This document shows positions 50,977 to 62,244 of a DNA stretch of 64,000 nt, piece by piece (position 1 is the first letter of the stretch; every line of letters begins with the position of its first letter). This DNA is from Sistotremastrum niveocremeum HHB9708 (Eukaryota; Basidiomycota; Agaricomycetes; Sistotremastrales; Sistotremastraceae): contig KV419395.1 in the NCBI GenBank assembly GCA_001630475.1, positions 558,001-622,000 on the forward strand, given 5' to 3'. Under the pieces are notes generated by a model. It did no database searches. It saw only the letters and a list, made by a program, of their open reading frames with translations, and had not been told where the DNA came from. A program made the translations under genes and the position numbers.

Positions 50977-51596
50977 CTAAGCCCTATCTCCTCGTCCACC
51001 ACCCTTCTTAGGTTCCGGCATGGTTTCGCCTTTCATTTGAGCCATGGTGTAGCCATATGCAGCAATTAGCGAATACAGGGCCCCATTGGTACCCTATCAC
51101 ATACGTCAACATAAGCGGCTTTGGAGGTAGCAACGACGCTCTGACCTGGTATAATAGTACTCCAAGGAAAGCTTGGAAAATAAGGAGAACAATACGCAAG
51201 GTCCAGCTCCGGTATATGGAGGTGCCCTTTATGAATGGTGCAGGGAGCTCCACCATGAGGGTGATGAGTGAAACAATAATGACCATTATCTGAATAATGG
51301 GTGCCTTGACGATCACTGATATGAATGGTTCGGCGCCACGACTGGGTCTACAGAAACCGTTAGACGGTAGATTGTGCAGTTTGAGAAGCAAACGCGCACT
51401 GGATGCCTCCTGGGTCACGCACGATCCCACCAACGATGTCCCAGAAGAACTTCCTGTAGAATATAGCCCAGTAGCCCGCCCATACAAGATCTGCGAAGTC
51501 GTCAACGTTGGTAATTTCGAAATTCGTAGAATACTCACATATACTGGCTGCAAGTGATACAAAACGCGCCCAATCATGCCAGATGAAAACACCCAT
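50977..51596 (-). CDS. Fungal four-helix membrane protein of unknown function
   Basis: Four exons start MGVFIWHDWARFVSLAA at 51596 and end GGGRGDRA at 50977, giving about 153 residues. Hydrophobic segments are at VWAGYWAIFYRKFFWDIVGG, APIIQIMVIIVSLITLMVEL, SWTLRIVLLIFQAFLGVLLY and GALYSLIAAYGYTMA. The exon junctions (GGIQ|PSRGAEPF and LLYQ|GTNGALY) give smooth reading. I believe it belongs to a widespread uncharacterised fungal membrane family (DUF7727-like); the DUF number is from memory. Function unknown. Location is probably the secretory pathway or mitochondria. Confidence 0.82.
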
Positions 51597-52051
51597 TCTT
51601 CTTATGTTTCAGAGAGAGAGAGTTGGAAATGAAACTTGAGGGAACGGAAGTGAATGTAGACCAGCTGAAGCAAGGAAGGAGAGACAAGTCTGAACGCGCT
51701 CAGCGCCTCACAAATGGCGAGAAGAGAAAAAAGAAAGAAAGAAAAGGGAGGGTACAAGCTCGCCGGCGAGGAGAATAGGAAAAGAAAGAAGGAGACGGGG
51801 AGCAGCCTTTATACACAAAGCCATCTTGATGCGGTTGATACCCGGCTAGCCCGTCGCTAGGAACGTTCCCTGGGATACCGAGACGGAGTTCCAATTCTCC
51901 TAGCCGTCGCTCTTTCGTGAAAGAATATTCATCGTGGATTCAACCAGCGACAGTACAATTTCAAACTAGTTACAAAAGAAGGCGAATGGTGATAAGAATA
52001 ACCAAAGGTTGTAAAGATAAGATAAAATAGATATGAAACTCTAATGATGCT
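51597..52051. promoter_or_regulatory. Upstream region with long pyrimidine tract (minus strand)
   Basis: This is a 455-base interval between two minus-strand genes. At 51720-51752 the plus strand is a pure purine run (GAAGAGAAAAAAGAAAGAAA...), that is, a CT-rich tract about 125 bases upstream of the membrane-protein start. CT-rich tracts mark many strong fungal promoters. No gene was seen. Confidence 0.45.
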
Positions 52052-53264
52052 TCAATCTCTTGACACACGGTTAGTGGATTCTTTGCGCGCGAGATGCAGT
52101 TGAGGAGGTCGAGTAGGCCGATTTAAAACCTGAGCGTATGATACGTTAGATGACAAAAAGGCGTGTTCGAGCGGAAACCCTACCCTATCCGTTGGCATTG
52201 ATGTTCTCATAGAGCTACGAGACGCCGTGGACGGTGACCTGAACAGCCGCGGCTCCGACTTTTGCCATGATGGAGTTTGAGCTTTAGGCTCGGGACTTGA
52301 GGGAGGCTTTTGAAGCGGGAGGGGAGGAGTCGGTGGTTCAGCCTTTCCCTTCTCTACATTGCCGATGGAAAGTTTGGACGCGACAGCCGACACTCGTGGG
52401 ATGAGTCGGGATTTCCTGCGACGCAGGAAGATGACCGTTGCAAGAACACCAATAAAGACACTGGCAAGAATAAGGACGATGCCAATGAAAAGACCTATAT
52501 CCATTCCCGGCTTTGATTTCGCTCTGATGCGCGATCAGATGTGGAGCGCTTGGACGCTGTGCATTCTACTCACTGGGATTCGTCTCGTTGGGAGAACAAA
52601 GCGACCTTTCCTGGAGCTGCTGCAGAGCTAATATAACATTAGAACTGATGCAGTCGTCTAAACGTCTATAAAACTCACTTGGTTTGATACACAATCTGGT
52701 CTATATCCATCGCACTCCCTGCATTCGCCAGGTGGAGATGATGGGGAGTTTCACTCAGACCCGTGAAAGAAGCCAACAAGCCCACTCTAGGAGTCACACT
52801 GTGTGCGTTTCCATTCACCGTCTGATTATCCAGAGTTAGAGTGTATGGGCCGTAGTCTGACCGGAAGCCGCCTGGAAAGAGAAGTTTCAACAACGGGATA
52901 CTCATCTTTTTAGACCACACCAACCATAGACGAAGACCGCTGACCCTGAAGATTATTGTCAGTACAATCAATCGAGGTCTGATAAGAAAAACTGACCAGT
53001 GAATTCGAATGACGCTTCGGCACCTGAGGATTTCGCTGCCCGGAAAGACTTGGCCGAATAGAGCTGTCGACGCGGCCCAACTTCAGCCTAAGCTTCACAC
53101 TTTGAACACGACACGCACAGATATGTCAGGGTCATTAGAGGAGTCAATCCAGCCGCCAGCGGAAAAAGAAATCAGGGGCGAAAAGTCTTCAACTGGAAAA
53201 AAAAATGAGGACGCCAGAATAGCTTGTAAATGTCGTATTTACCTGTGACATTGACAGACGCCAT
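52052..53264 (-). CDS. Single-pass membrane protein with beta-sandwich-like ectodomain
   Basis: A multi-exon gene starts MASVNVTVEDFSPLISFSAG at 53264. The predicted lumenal part contains GWIDSSNDPDIS, then SSGAEASFEFTGSAVFVYGG, RSDYGPYTLTLDNQTVNGNA and LASFTGLSETPHHLHLANAG. This is the pattern of a large basidiomycete membrane-protein group with a jelly-roll-like domain. One helix (IGLFIGIVLILASVFIGVLA) is followed by the basic stop-transfer RRRKSR. The cytoplasmic tail is Pro/Ser-rich. No cleaved signal peptide is evident. The last intron (54 bases, no stop) is a multiple of three and may be retained. Function unknown; it might sense or bind glycans. Confidence 0.75.
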
Positions 53265-53489
53265 TGGCCAGCAACGAAAGAGCCTCGCGGAGGCGAAAAG
53301 AGAAAAGAAAGGAGAAGGTGGTGGTAGGGAAGAGAGATGATCAAGCTTGCATGCGGGTACTGAGTCTCATGTATCGAGTCTTGATTCCATCAGACTCGTC
53401 GGCTACCGGCTACGCGACTCTTTCGTCCAATTCAGGCGTTCGGCGTCTGCCATACCTTGTTGCTGCAGGGTTTCAGATTTCAGGCCACC
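53265..53489. promoter_or_regulatory. Divergent promoter, membrane protein / HicA-like gene
   Basis: These 225 bases lie between divergent starts. The purine-rich stretch at 53277-53338 on the plus strand is CT-rich for the minus-strand gene. The plus-strand start at 53490 has a good context (GCCACCATGG). Confidence 0.4.
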
Positions 53490-56400
53490 ATGGGTCGTGC
53501 AGGGCAGCCTGCAAAGCCACCGCAGCCTGTCAAATCGACATCCAATGCTCTCGTTCCCCGCAGAGTCGTTCGAAATGGCGACGATGAAGATATATCTCGA
53601 GCTCTGGTCTCCAAGTCCGGTACAGTCAAACCCAGCACTAAGAAGGCCCTCATATTGCGCAACGGCAAACATGGATCTGCGGGTACTGGAGAGCTTGTGC
53701 TCTCATCAGATAGGATCCCAGGCCAGGAGAAACTGCAGCTACTCGCTGGTAAGTCACCCATCGCTGTTGATCGTCTTTTTCAGATACTGACCGAGATCAT
53801 CTAGAGGACCTCATGAAGAGAGCCATCCGCGCTCCTTTCTCACTTCAGACATTAATGAAGATGGCAGATTCTCAAATGGACCGTAAGGGCACTATCTTTT
53901 TTACGCGGGGCGTTACGCAACTTCCCTACAGTACACTGGAGCGAAATCCAGAACATGCACGATGCCACCTTTTTCTACGACGACATTCTTCTTGAAGTCG
54001 GTGCCCATGCCAAGCGCAATGCCAAAGGCGAAGTTTCCCAAGATCCTACGAAAGATCCTGCGTTGATAACACACAGCGTTGCATCTCGGTAGGTTGTTTT
54101 CCTGAGACAGAACAACAGGAGTCTTCACGAGCAACCCAGTTTGCACAATCTGTATTTCCTCACGGCCGCCTGGAAGCTCGTTGGTGATCTTGTCGCTGAG
54201 CTTCACGCGCTCAGCGGCAGTGACGCCGATTTCAAAGCTTTATTGAAAACTCGCGAGGATATCCGCGATCGTTTTCTAATGTTGTATCAAACAGTCGAAA
54301 TGCTCGCGCAGGCCGGTCAAAGCAGGGTTCAAGGACTGTCTATAAGCACAGGTGGATTTCTTTCGCTACTAAAATCGGCACCAGGCTTACGTGTAAACAA
54401 AGCGCATTACGGCCCCTTTTTCGCTAGTACTGTGAATGGCGAAGGCGATCAGGTGCTTTTCGACAAAGCAAAAATAAGGTCTGCCCACAGGTCATTCGTT
54501 GATGCCGTTGTACTCGAAATTATATTGCCGGATTCGCAATATCCTCGACATGTTCTGTTTGAATGCCTTCACGAGGCAATTGAAGAGTCGCCTATTGATG
54601 GCAAGCGCTTCCCTCAGTTACTCTGGGACGCTATTGGAGACCTTGCCGTAGGTTTTAAACAAGGCTAGGTACTGCATGCCTATTCTCAATCTGGTTTCTT
54701 TAGGTCACAGTCCGATTCTTGGACATCTTGGATGGCGCTCTCCTCGCTGGGGAGCGTGAGAAATGGGCACCCCGTGATCCAGACATTCCGGAGGCACATC
54801 AAGCGTTCTTCGAGGCCACAAAATTGTCCCTCACGACCCTGCAAGACAGCGCAGTTTACGAGCCTGTATTATTTCCGCTGACGAAAGCCAAGACCGCCAC
54901 CAATGTAGAGAGCTTTTGGAAGCTCGTTGATGAGGTAGCACTTTTACAGCTCCATACCGCGCAATGTGTTGAACATTCCTTTCACAGAACTATAAGAGCA
55001 ACACAGGCCTTGGTATCGATGAACTGTGGGGTCTGCTAGTACAGGGTTCTTCTACTGTGGACACCACACAATGGCGCATGCCCACGTTAGCCGAGAAACC
55101 AGGGGAATCGGATTCTGAGGATGAGGCTCCTCGACCTAAAAGACCCAGCGGCACAAAGAAGGCTTCTCGTCCAAAGAAAGAACCTCCGCTGTTGCAAATC
55201 GCCAACGAAGCATTCGAAGCGGATTCTGATCGTCCGCCTTCCCTTCGTTCGATGTCCGATTCCTCAGCCGATAGCGCAGAGTATTCATCGGGGATCGAAC
55301 TCCCAGGCGCGTCTGACGATGAAGATGATGACGATTCGGCGTACGAGACCGATTTCGATTCAGACGACGAGGATGCTTTCAGAGGGCTTGAACGAGAGGC
55401 CATGGATCTCTTATCTCAACACCCTGAGTTAGCTGATCCTCGTCAACCTACCAAGTCCAAGAAAGCCAAGACCAACCCTTTCATCCAACTCATCCGTCAA
55501 TTCAACGGTATGTTTCTGTCTTTGGACAAATTTCATGCTCATCGAACCTTCACAGGGAGATCGTTCTCAAAGGGTCCCGCCATTCAGCCCAAGGGGAAGT
55601 CTGGATGGTCTCAAAAGTTCAAGGATGCCATCTCGATCGACCCTCCTGTTCGTGGTCCCGCGAGACCTGCTAAGAAGCCTTCCACTCAGGCTCCGAAGGC
55701 AACAGCACCCACACCGGCGAAGTCAGACCAGATTCCTCCTGCGGGACAACCCAAGAGCATGAAAGCCACGGTCGAAGATGCTCCCGACGACGAGGCACCC
55801 AAAAAGAAGAAGAAAAAGAAGAAAAAGCCTTCGAAATCAAAGAGCAAGGCGAAGGCGGAAGGTGAAGGCGCGGAAGAACAAGAAGCTGCTGCAGAGCCAG
55901 TTGTCGAAGCTCCAGCTCCTCCTCCACCAGTCTCGCCCCCAGCCACTCCTGTTCTGACCCCCGCAGCTCCGACGACGCCCACGAAAAGTGGAAAGGCTAA
56001 ACCCCCCAAGTCGCCTGCTAAGCCTACGCCGAAACCTGCTGCAGGTGCTGCGGATAGCACTTACAGTTTGCCTTTGCCAACGAGTCAAACTGCTCAGAGT
56101 GCACATTCCTACCTAAAAGATAATGTACTCCCGAGCAAATCGAAAGTCAAGTCGCGTCCAGATGGCGACAACCCTTCATTCGCTCCTCCTGAAAAGAACA
56201 AGTGGTTCAAAGGATCTAAGGACTCGAAGGACAAGAAACCGGGCCTGTTTTCTCGTTTCATCCGAGGGAGTGTTTCCGTTTCCAAAAAGTCCAGTGAAGT
56301 TATTCATCGCTTCTTGCGGAGCGACAAGAACGCAGCAAAGGGAAAAATCCGCTGGGACCGCTTCGTCAAGGTGCGCCTACCTTTCCTTGTAACATTCCCA

Positions 56401-56711
56401 TGGTTGATCATAGTAATCTTTCAGGCCATGGAAGAGATGGGCTTCACTGTTGATCCCAGTACTGCTGGATCCAGTGTACGCTTCGATCCGCCTGACCCAG
56501 ACGCTAGTCCAATAACCTTCCATAAACGTGCGTTTCACGGGTTTGGAATTGTTCAATGATTGACTTCCTTCTGATAGCGCATCCCGATTCTACTCTTCAA
56601 AACCACCATTTGCGCTCCTTTGGGAAACGCCTGAGAGAGAAGTACTATTGGGTCGACGACGATAAGATGGGTCCACTTGGGGACTTGGTTGACGATTCAG
56701 ACATCGATTAA
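53490..56711 (+). CDS. Large protein with Lys/Pro-rich linker and HicA-like C-terminal domain
   Basis: About ten exons encode a protein of roughly 850-900 residues. The N-terminal half is helical (FFYDDILLEVGAHAKRNAKG, then LHNLYFLTAAWKLVGDLVAE, REDIRDRFLMLYQTVEML) without a recognised family. An acidic Ser/Asp/Glu stretch (ASDDEDDDDSAYETDFDSDD), nine consecutive lysines (55801-55827) and a Pro-rich run follow. The C-terminal block reads IRWDRFVKAMEEMGFTVDP, then AGSSVRFDPPDPDASPITFH and PHPDSTLQNHHLRSFGKRLR. This resembles HicA-type small RNA-binding folds (helix, two strands, a His-Pro turn, helix). That assignment is by pattern only. It may bind RNA as part of a host protein. Confidence 0.75.
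55801..55827 (+). repeat. Nine-lysine codon run
   Basis: AAA/AAG codons encode nine consecutive Lys in the linker of the HicA-like gene. AAG dominates (6 of 9), which avoids long A-tracts that stall ribosomes. Confidence 0.85.
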
Positions 56712-56902
56712 ACATTCTTGGTATTTTGGTTTTCTTAGCTCGAACGTGACCTCGAAAGACAAGTATTATAGCACACATGTAGTTACAGATCGAAGACAGT
56801 AAATGAACCGAATTACTGGTGAGAGCGATCTAAAATACAAGAGACCCTGAAAAACAACGAAAGCACGGTCCAAGCGTATATACGAATATTTATGGAAAAT
56901 AA

Positions 56903-58492
56903 CTATTGGCGTTGAAGCCATGCCAAGAGGTCCTGGGAATAAGATGTCTGGTCTTCAGCGCGACCCAGCACATCGATGATTCTACGAACAACCAGTTCGG
57001 CGCACTCTTCTTCTCTTCCAAAGCTGGAAAGACAGCTTTGTCTATATTGCTCCTCTTCGAATCCAAGAAGCAGAGCTACGCTCTTCTGCGGCGCAGCACC
57101 CTCCCTGTCTAAAAGAACCTGCAAAGCCAACAGCGTGGGGACATCTTCTGTCAACTTGTCGAGATCCTCAGGTGAAATGTTCACATGTCGGTTATCGACA
57201 GCTTCCAATAGAGCACAGAAAGCCTCCATAGATTGGAAAGCTTCGAGAACGACTTCACATGCTAATTCACGCTTGGCATCTCCCTTGGGACCAGGAAGAC
57301 TGCGAAGCGCTTCACACACGACTCTACCGTCCGCAGCACGCGAGACGGGAAGCGTTACTGGTGGAGAGGGTGGACGAGAGATGGGCTTGAAGTGGATTGC
57401 CATGCGGGGAGTCGGCGGAGGCGTGATCTTCTTCTTTGTTCCGGTCGCAGCCGACAGCAACGGTGAACCAGTAGCTTCTGCCCTGCGATGAGCTAACGCC
57501 AAAAGGGCATGCCAGACTAGATTGATGTGCAGACTGGCAAGGGTGGTGTCACAAGTACCACCCATGACATTTGCATAGTTGGCCAGGTTCTTAGAATGCA
57601 AGGTGACGCGATTCTGAAGCTGTACTACAGCTGGATGATAGGCCTGAATCGGAGAAGCCGGCTTCGGAGCTCCAGGCTGGAGCTTCGCCTTGAGGAAAGC
57701 GGGCTCGGTAGGATGGGATTTCAATTCATCCAGAATCGCCACCAGATCTTTCTTGATAGCATTGACGAGAGGCGTCAAAACGCGAGTAGTGATACTCTCT
57801 AATCCCTCTCTTACGCCTTGCAGACCATCACTCCTAGAATCGGTGATGCCCGGATGACCCAAGCTGAGTTCATCAAACGTGCGAAGCAACTCAGCGGCCA
57901 AGCCTGCAATGGCGAGTGCATGCGCCTGTGGGGGATTGGACGCCGCACCATCGATGGTGAGGAATTCTGGGGAGGAAAACAACGGTAGAAGTTGATTGGA
58001 AAGATTGGTGAGAAGGACGGTCAGGGGCCTATGAAGGAGCCGCGTGATGGCACGTTGGAGGAGGGGATTACCATTGGCGGCGTTGAGCTCAGATGCGATC
58101 AACGCACCCAGAGCCTTGCCCCTACCGGGTGGAATTGCCTTGCGACCGTTGAATGACTCCCCGGCCTGTGTGCCTTGAGGTGGCGCAGCTACAGCTCGGG
58201 AGACCGCCTCGCTCAGCTTGAGGCCCAAAGCCTCCAAGTAGCTCCCATCCTGGACCAGAGTCGCCGGAACAGGATTGAGAGGGGGACGAGCGGGAGATTT
58301 GCCGCGGATAGTGGAGATGGAAAGACGCTTTAAGGGGCCCCCAGAAGATGGGCGTGATAACGGAGCGGCGGGATTTAATTCGCCGAAAGCGATGCCCGAG
58401 TCAGGACGGGACGGTGGTTGTGCTGGCTGAGGAGCAGGAGATGCTGGGCGAGAGATAGGGCGAAGGAAAGGCGAAGACTTGATGGCGTGCAT
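56903..58492 (-). CDS. Conserved-looking alpha-helical protein, function unknown
   Basis: An uninterrupted 529-residue frame. The N-terminus is Pro/Ser-rich (SRPASPAPQPAQPPSRPDSG), then the sequence becomes helical and Leu/Ala-rich (LLQRAITRLLHRPLTVLLTN; TLASLHINLVWHALLALAHR; ELACEVVLEAFQSMEAFCAL). The C-terminus ends SYSQDLLAWLQRQ. The pattern suggests an all-alpha solenoid or scaffold. I do not recognise the family. Lack of introns in 1.6 kb is unusual beside its neighbours. The stop is 191 bases from the convergent HicA-like gene. Confidence 0.72.
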   Translation of the reverse strand: MHAIKSSPFLRPISRPASPAPQPAQPPSRPDSGIAFGELNPAAPLSRPSSGGPLKRLSISTIRGKSPARPPLNPVPATLVQDGSYLEALGLKLSEAVSRAVAAPPQGTQAGESFNGRKAIPPGRGKALGALIASELNAANGNPLLQRAITRLLHRPLTVLLTNLSNQLLPLFSSPEFLTIDGAASNPPQAHALAIAGLAAELLRTFDELSLGHPGITDSRSDGLQGVREGLESITTRVLTPLVNAIKKDLVAILDELKSHPTEPAFLKAKLQPGAPKPASPIQAYHPAVVQLQNRVTLHSKNLANYANVMGGTCDTTLASLHINLVWHALLALAHRRAEATGSPLLSAATGTKKKITPPPTPRMAIHFKPISRPPSPPVTLPVSRAADGRVVCEALRSLPGPKGDAKRELACEVVLEAFQSMEAFCALLEAVDNRHVNISPEDLDKLTEDVPTLLALQVLLDREGAAPQKSVALLLGFEEEQYRQSCLSSFGREEECAELVVRRIIDVLGRAEDQTSYSQDLLAWLQRQ

Positions 58493-59261
58493 TGTGACTT
58501 GGGAGTGATGTGGTGGTGGTGATATGGAGACTCTGCGAACTAGAACGATGGACTGTGTGCCCTTCGTTTGATTCCTTATCCCATGGGATGAAGGCTGGAT
58601 TGCTTTGCAAAAGAAAATGTGGTCCTTATGGGGGCCTGTCAGTGTCTACTCGAGCGAATGCAAGTGGTCCAAAGAGGGTTGGGTTAAGCTGACACGGTGG
58701 GCTGCAGAGGCGTAGCGATGAGCGACGAGCAGTGCTTAGCAGTGAACAGACTGACCAATGTGGGAGGACGAAGATCATAAGTTGAAGTGAGGGTCGGACT
58801 AGAGTCGACTGGAAGTCGAGGACAAGGAGCGAAAAAATTCCCGCTCCGCTCGCTGCTCTCTTCATCCGCAAAATCTTCAACAATCGTCAACAAAAGTTTT
58901 TTTCTATAGCATCATTCGTGACAACCAACTCTCGTAATGGACTTATAATACACTTGAAACACTCTCGTCGCTCAGCTGGGGCTTGGTCAACAACTTGGAC
59001 ATTTCACCAACCGGAGCAATTGGTCCCAAGACACGTTGGATCCACCATGGTCTATCTCAGCATTTGGCCCAACAACCTCACAGCGCGCATCGTTCCCCAC
59101 TCCTGCGGCGCAGGTCGTTCAACAAAGTCCGGGAAATGAACATGATGGTCGTGTTGATTAAAAAAAGGTGTGAATATGCGATAGTATGCAGTCCTTTTGT
59201 GGGGCGTAGCCCCGGTGAAGACAAATCGGTCATGTAAGAGCTCTAGTAGCGAGTATCTGAC
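58493..59261. other. Intergenic interval, 769 bases
   Basis: This lies between two minus-strand genes and holds the promoter of the 529-residue protein gene plus the GOT1 3' end. Short minus-strand frames at 58640-58893 (for example MLTIVEDFADEESSERSG) might be 5' UTR or a lost exon, but no splice to a gene was found. Confidence 0.35.
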
Positions 59262-59894
59262 TCAGACCATCGACGGCCGGGAACCAGCGAGCTTGTCTGA
59301 TATCTGCCGCAAGCTGTGAGATGCGGCCACGACTGAGGGTATAGTCACGAACCGTACGAATATAGGGAAGGTTCAAGAAGTTTCCAATGACGGGCAATTG
59401 ACGCATGAATGTCAGAATCACAGGGAAGAAATCACTGCGATTTCATGGGGCGGGTTCAGAACACGAAGGAGCACATGCAGTCGAAGGACACGCACCCGAA
59501 GAGATTCAGAAAGCCAAACGTCTCGACACACATGCCGACAAATGGCCATTTAATGAATACGAGAATAATACCGCCCAGGAAACATATCGTGCCTCGCAAC
59601 TTTTGCTTCCGTGCGAAGAAATAAAATGTCTTTTGGGGGCCAATGATGAGAGTTAGGCCTGAGACGAACAGAATCTAGAAACCATGTGGAATCAGATACA
59701 CCGAAACGAGTGAAAGAGAGCCATGATGTACATTGCCGAGAGCGAGGAGCGCGCCATCAAAGAAGAGGGCGACACCAAGCAGCATAAAGAGCGCCCCAAA
59801 GGACGTGAGTGCTACGCCAATTTCTGCAGAACATGTGAGACGACGAGCGAAATAGAGACCAAGTGAAATGACTTTGAGCGTCCGTTAGCCACAT
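59262..59894 (-). CDS. GOT1: Golgi transport protein Got1
   Basis: Five exons start MWLTDAQK at 59894 and give about 138 residues. Helices read IGVALTSFGALFMLLGVALF, ILFVSGLTLIIGPQKTFYFF, LRGTICFLGGIILVFIKWPF and DFFPVILTFMRQLPVIGNFL. They are joined by FDGALLALGN and VGMCVETFGFLNLFG, which are nearly invariant in Got1. The end is ISDKLAGSRPSMV, again family-typical. Got1 is a small four-helix membrane protein that supports COPII vesicle fusion at the early Golgi. It is among the most confident short genes here because each exon junction restores conserved sequence. Confidence 0.94.
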
Positions 59895-60849
59895 CGTTGC
59901 TCCCAAGCTTCACGCGACGTGTCACGCTTCGTGGTCTGCTCCTCCAACCGCAGGGCAAACATTGGCACAATCCTGGAACGCGACGCTCACGTGCATCTGA
60001 CGACACAACGCACTCGGTCGTCGCATGCGAAGAGACTTGGAAAATAATGATGAATGCCGGTCGACCCACACGATGGAGCCACATGCAGCTCTCTTCACGC
60101 TCTCGCTTCGGCCGGTATTCAATGCTTGGAACTCGCTTTATTTTAAAATCTGTGGAAATACTTGTGGCTTCTGCATGCTCGCCATCGCGTCATCTTCTCA
60201 CTGCTCATGCCATTTCTCAGCCCAGCAACGACGACAAAGCTCGCCCCAAAATGGCTGCTCCGGGTGACTATACCGATGACTACTGGGCGACCACCGTCGG
60301 CCGAACAGTCACGGCTGCCGGACAGGCACACTTGTGTGCGCTGCATGATCGTACCACGGCCGAGCTAAAACGCAACTCCCCTGATAACTCGAGCACGTTG
60401 CGAGTCCCAACGGCAGTGAGAAAAGCGAGATCTGCTCTTGTCGGTTGCAGGGACGCGACGAATAGGCGACGGCGGAACTCTGGAAGATTAAATTCGATCG
60501 CTGGTGGAGAGCACTAAATTGGATTTAGGCTAGTGGCCAGTGCTAGTGGCGTCGGCTTGTTCTGGGACTCTGGTAGCAGCCATGCACGTTCACACCCTCG
60601 CAGACAATGTGAGACCAACTGGCTGAAACAAACGGTCGGGACCTGTTCGAACATTCCGTGCCACATGTGGCGATGCAACTCTCAGGGCAAGGGACACAAC
60701 TCGGTCTTCCCGCTCACTATCTCCGTCCAACTCCAGACCCCGACCACCCTCTCGCTCTGAAAATCTGTCGAATATCCCAGATTATGTCTCCGTTCTATTA
60801 TAGCTTACAGTACACACGGTTCAGAATCATACTTAACAATATCTCCCAC
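59895..60849. other. Gene-poor interval, 955 bases
   Basis: This lies between the GOT1 start and the 3' end of a minus-strand gene, and must hold the GOT1 promoter. It contains one long plus-strand frame (59897-60517, listed separately) but no spliced gene I can support. Confidence 0.4.
59897..60517 (+). CDS. Weak 206-codon open frame divergent from GOT1
   Basis: An open frame starts two bases beyond the GOT1 start codon. Its product is Arg/Ser/Thr-rich with no domain (for example MLPSFTRRVTLRGLLLQPQG; APGDYTDDYWATTVGRTVTA). The start leaves no room for a promoter or 5' UTR. A later Met at 60251 (MAAPGDY) could serve instead. Length makes it somewhat unusual for chance, but nothing else supports it. 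Confidence 0.15.
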   Translation: MLPSFTRRVTLRGLLLQPQGKHWHNPGTRRSRASDDTTHSVVACEETWKIMMNAGRPTRWSHMQLSSRSRFGRYSMLGTRFILKSVEILVASACSPSRHLLTAHAISQPSNDDKARPKMAAPGDYTDDYWATTVGRTVTAAGQAHLCALHDRTTAELKRNSPDNSSTLRVPTAVRKARSALVGCRDATNRRRRNSGRLNSIAGGEH

Positions 60850-62168
60850 TCAACGCACATGTCGACCCGCATGCTGTTGCTGCGCCTGTGCTTGTGCCCG
60901 CATCGCGCTCACCCTTCGATATCCTTCCAACAGCGGGTTCTCCCATTCAAGCACACTCATATGAATCGCATGGTACGGCGACGGACACTGCGAGTGTGGT
61001 GTAATCCCGTTGTTCCCTGGATTCGCCTCACGTGAAAAGTGGACAGTCATGACGGGAGGGGTAGTAGGCCTCGAAGGCGCTGGCGTGCTCAGATTCAGGG
61101 CACCAAAGTGCCAAGAAGACCGGTGGTTCTGTGCTGCTTGGTTCTGAGCAGCCAAGGAAGTTAAAGAAGACAGTGCGGCTGCAGAAGACAGCGCCGACAC
61201 CGTTCGATCGCGAGGTTTAGTGTGTTGGGACGTCGGTGAGGATTGGGGAGATGATCGCGTCGTCTTTCGAGACATGGGAGAGGCAGGTTCTTCGGTCGGC
61301 GATACAGAGAGCACAGACGGACCCGCTTGCTGCTTTTCTGTAGCCACGGGAGGCGCAACAGCAGCAGTCATCGGTGCGATCGACATCGACATCGCCTGTG
61401 GAGTTTGAACATTCTGAACGTGGACAGCGCTCTGTCCTCTAATGAGAGGGTGAGGTCTCATCGCAGTATGCGTAGATGAAATAGAGGTGATCGATGGAGG
61501 CCGCGTGTGTGATAACCGTTTAGAGGTGGTCGAGGGGGGTCTCGGGACTGCAGGACCTGGAGCGGATGTGGGTTCATGGATCGGTTCAGGAGGAGGAGTC
61601 AGTGCTCGGGACGCAATGGGCACAGGCTCGGGCATCGGAGCGGGAGGCGGTTGGGCAACGGCGTATGAATGGAGGGGGACTTGACCTGCGGCGCGAGGGG
61701 TGCCAGGTCCGGGTTGGACGAGTCGAGTTTTTAGACCAAGAGTGCTTTCTTCTTCACCCTCGGTAGACTCGCCTTCGTCGTCGCTGGCCTGGTCTTGCGC
61801 ATAGACCGGAGTAGCAGCGCCGCTCTCGCTCGAGACCCATTCGCTGGCGTCCTCTTCTTCCTGTGCGGTCACAGACTTGGATCGCTTTTTAGGAGCGGGA
61901 GGCGTATGAGAGCGAATCTGAGTCTTAGGGTTGTGTATCTGGGTCTGACTCTTGGAGCGCGTATGGGTAGACTAGAGTTATATTGTCACAAAACAATTAG
62001 GATGCAATGGATATGAGAAAAAAGGACCTTTGTGGCGTTCTTGCTTGTGTTCGGAGCCGGACCTTGGGTTTGGGTGAAATAGAGGTTCAGGGCAGTATGC
62101 TTTGATGACCCGGTAGATGCATTACGGGTCTGAAGACCGCCAGGGGCGCGGCCGCGGGACGATGGCAT
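60850..62168 (-). CDS. Disordered Ser/Pro-rich protein, unknown (possibly a regulator)
   Basis: Two exons, the first starting MPSSRGRAPGGLQTRNASTG at 62168, the second running to 60850, together about 420 residues. The N-terminus is basic and Ser/Thr-rich (KSQTQIHNPKTQIRSHTPPA, then PKKRSKSV, a likely NLS). An acidic patch with DASEWVSSESG follows, then long Pro/Ser/Thr-rich stretches. Near the end is the more conserved-looking VHFSREANPGNNGITPH and LEWENPLLEGYRRVSAM, followed by a Gln/Ala run. The EWVSSESG patch recalls fungal Mks1/GATA-regulator proteins, but this is weak. A Met at 62246 is in frame but overlaps the UTP6 start. Confidence 0.65.
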
Positions 62169-62244
62169 GTTGCAAGTGAGCGGTTGTTGGATAAGAAGTC
62201 GTCGGACGTCGGGATTCGGACAACGCAAGTTTTCGACTGACGAC
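62169..62244. promoter_or_regulatory. 76-base divergent promoter, unknown gene / UTP6
   Basis: This is the shortest divergent spacing in the window. The 5' UTRs must be very short or overlap. Confidence 0.4.
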
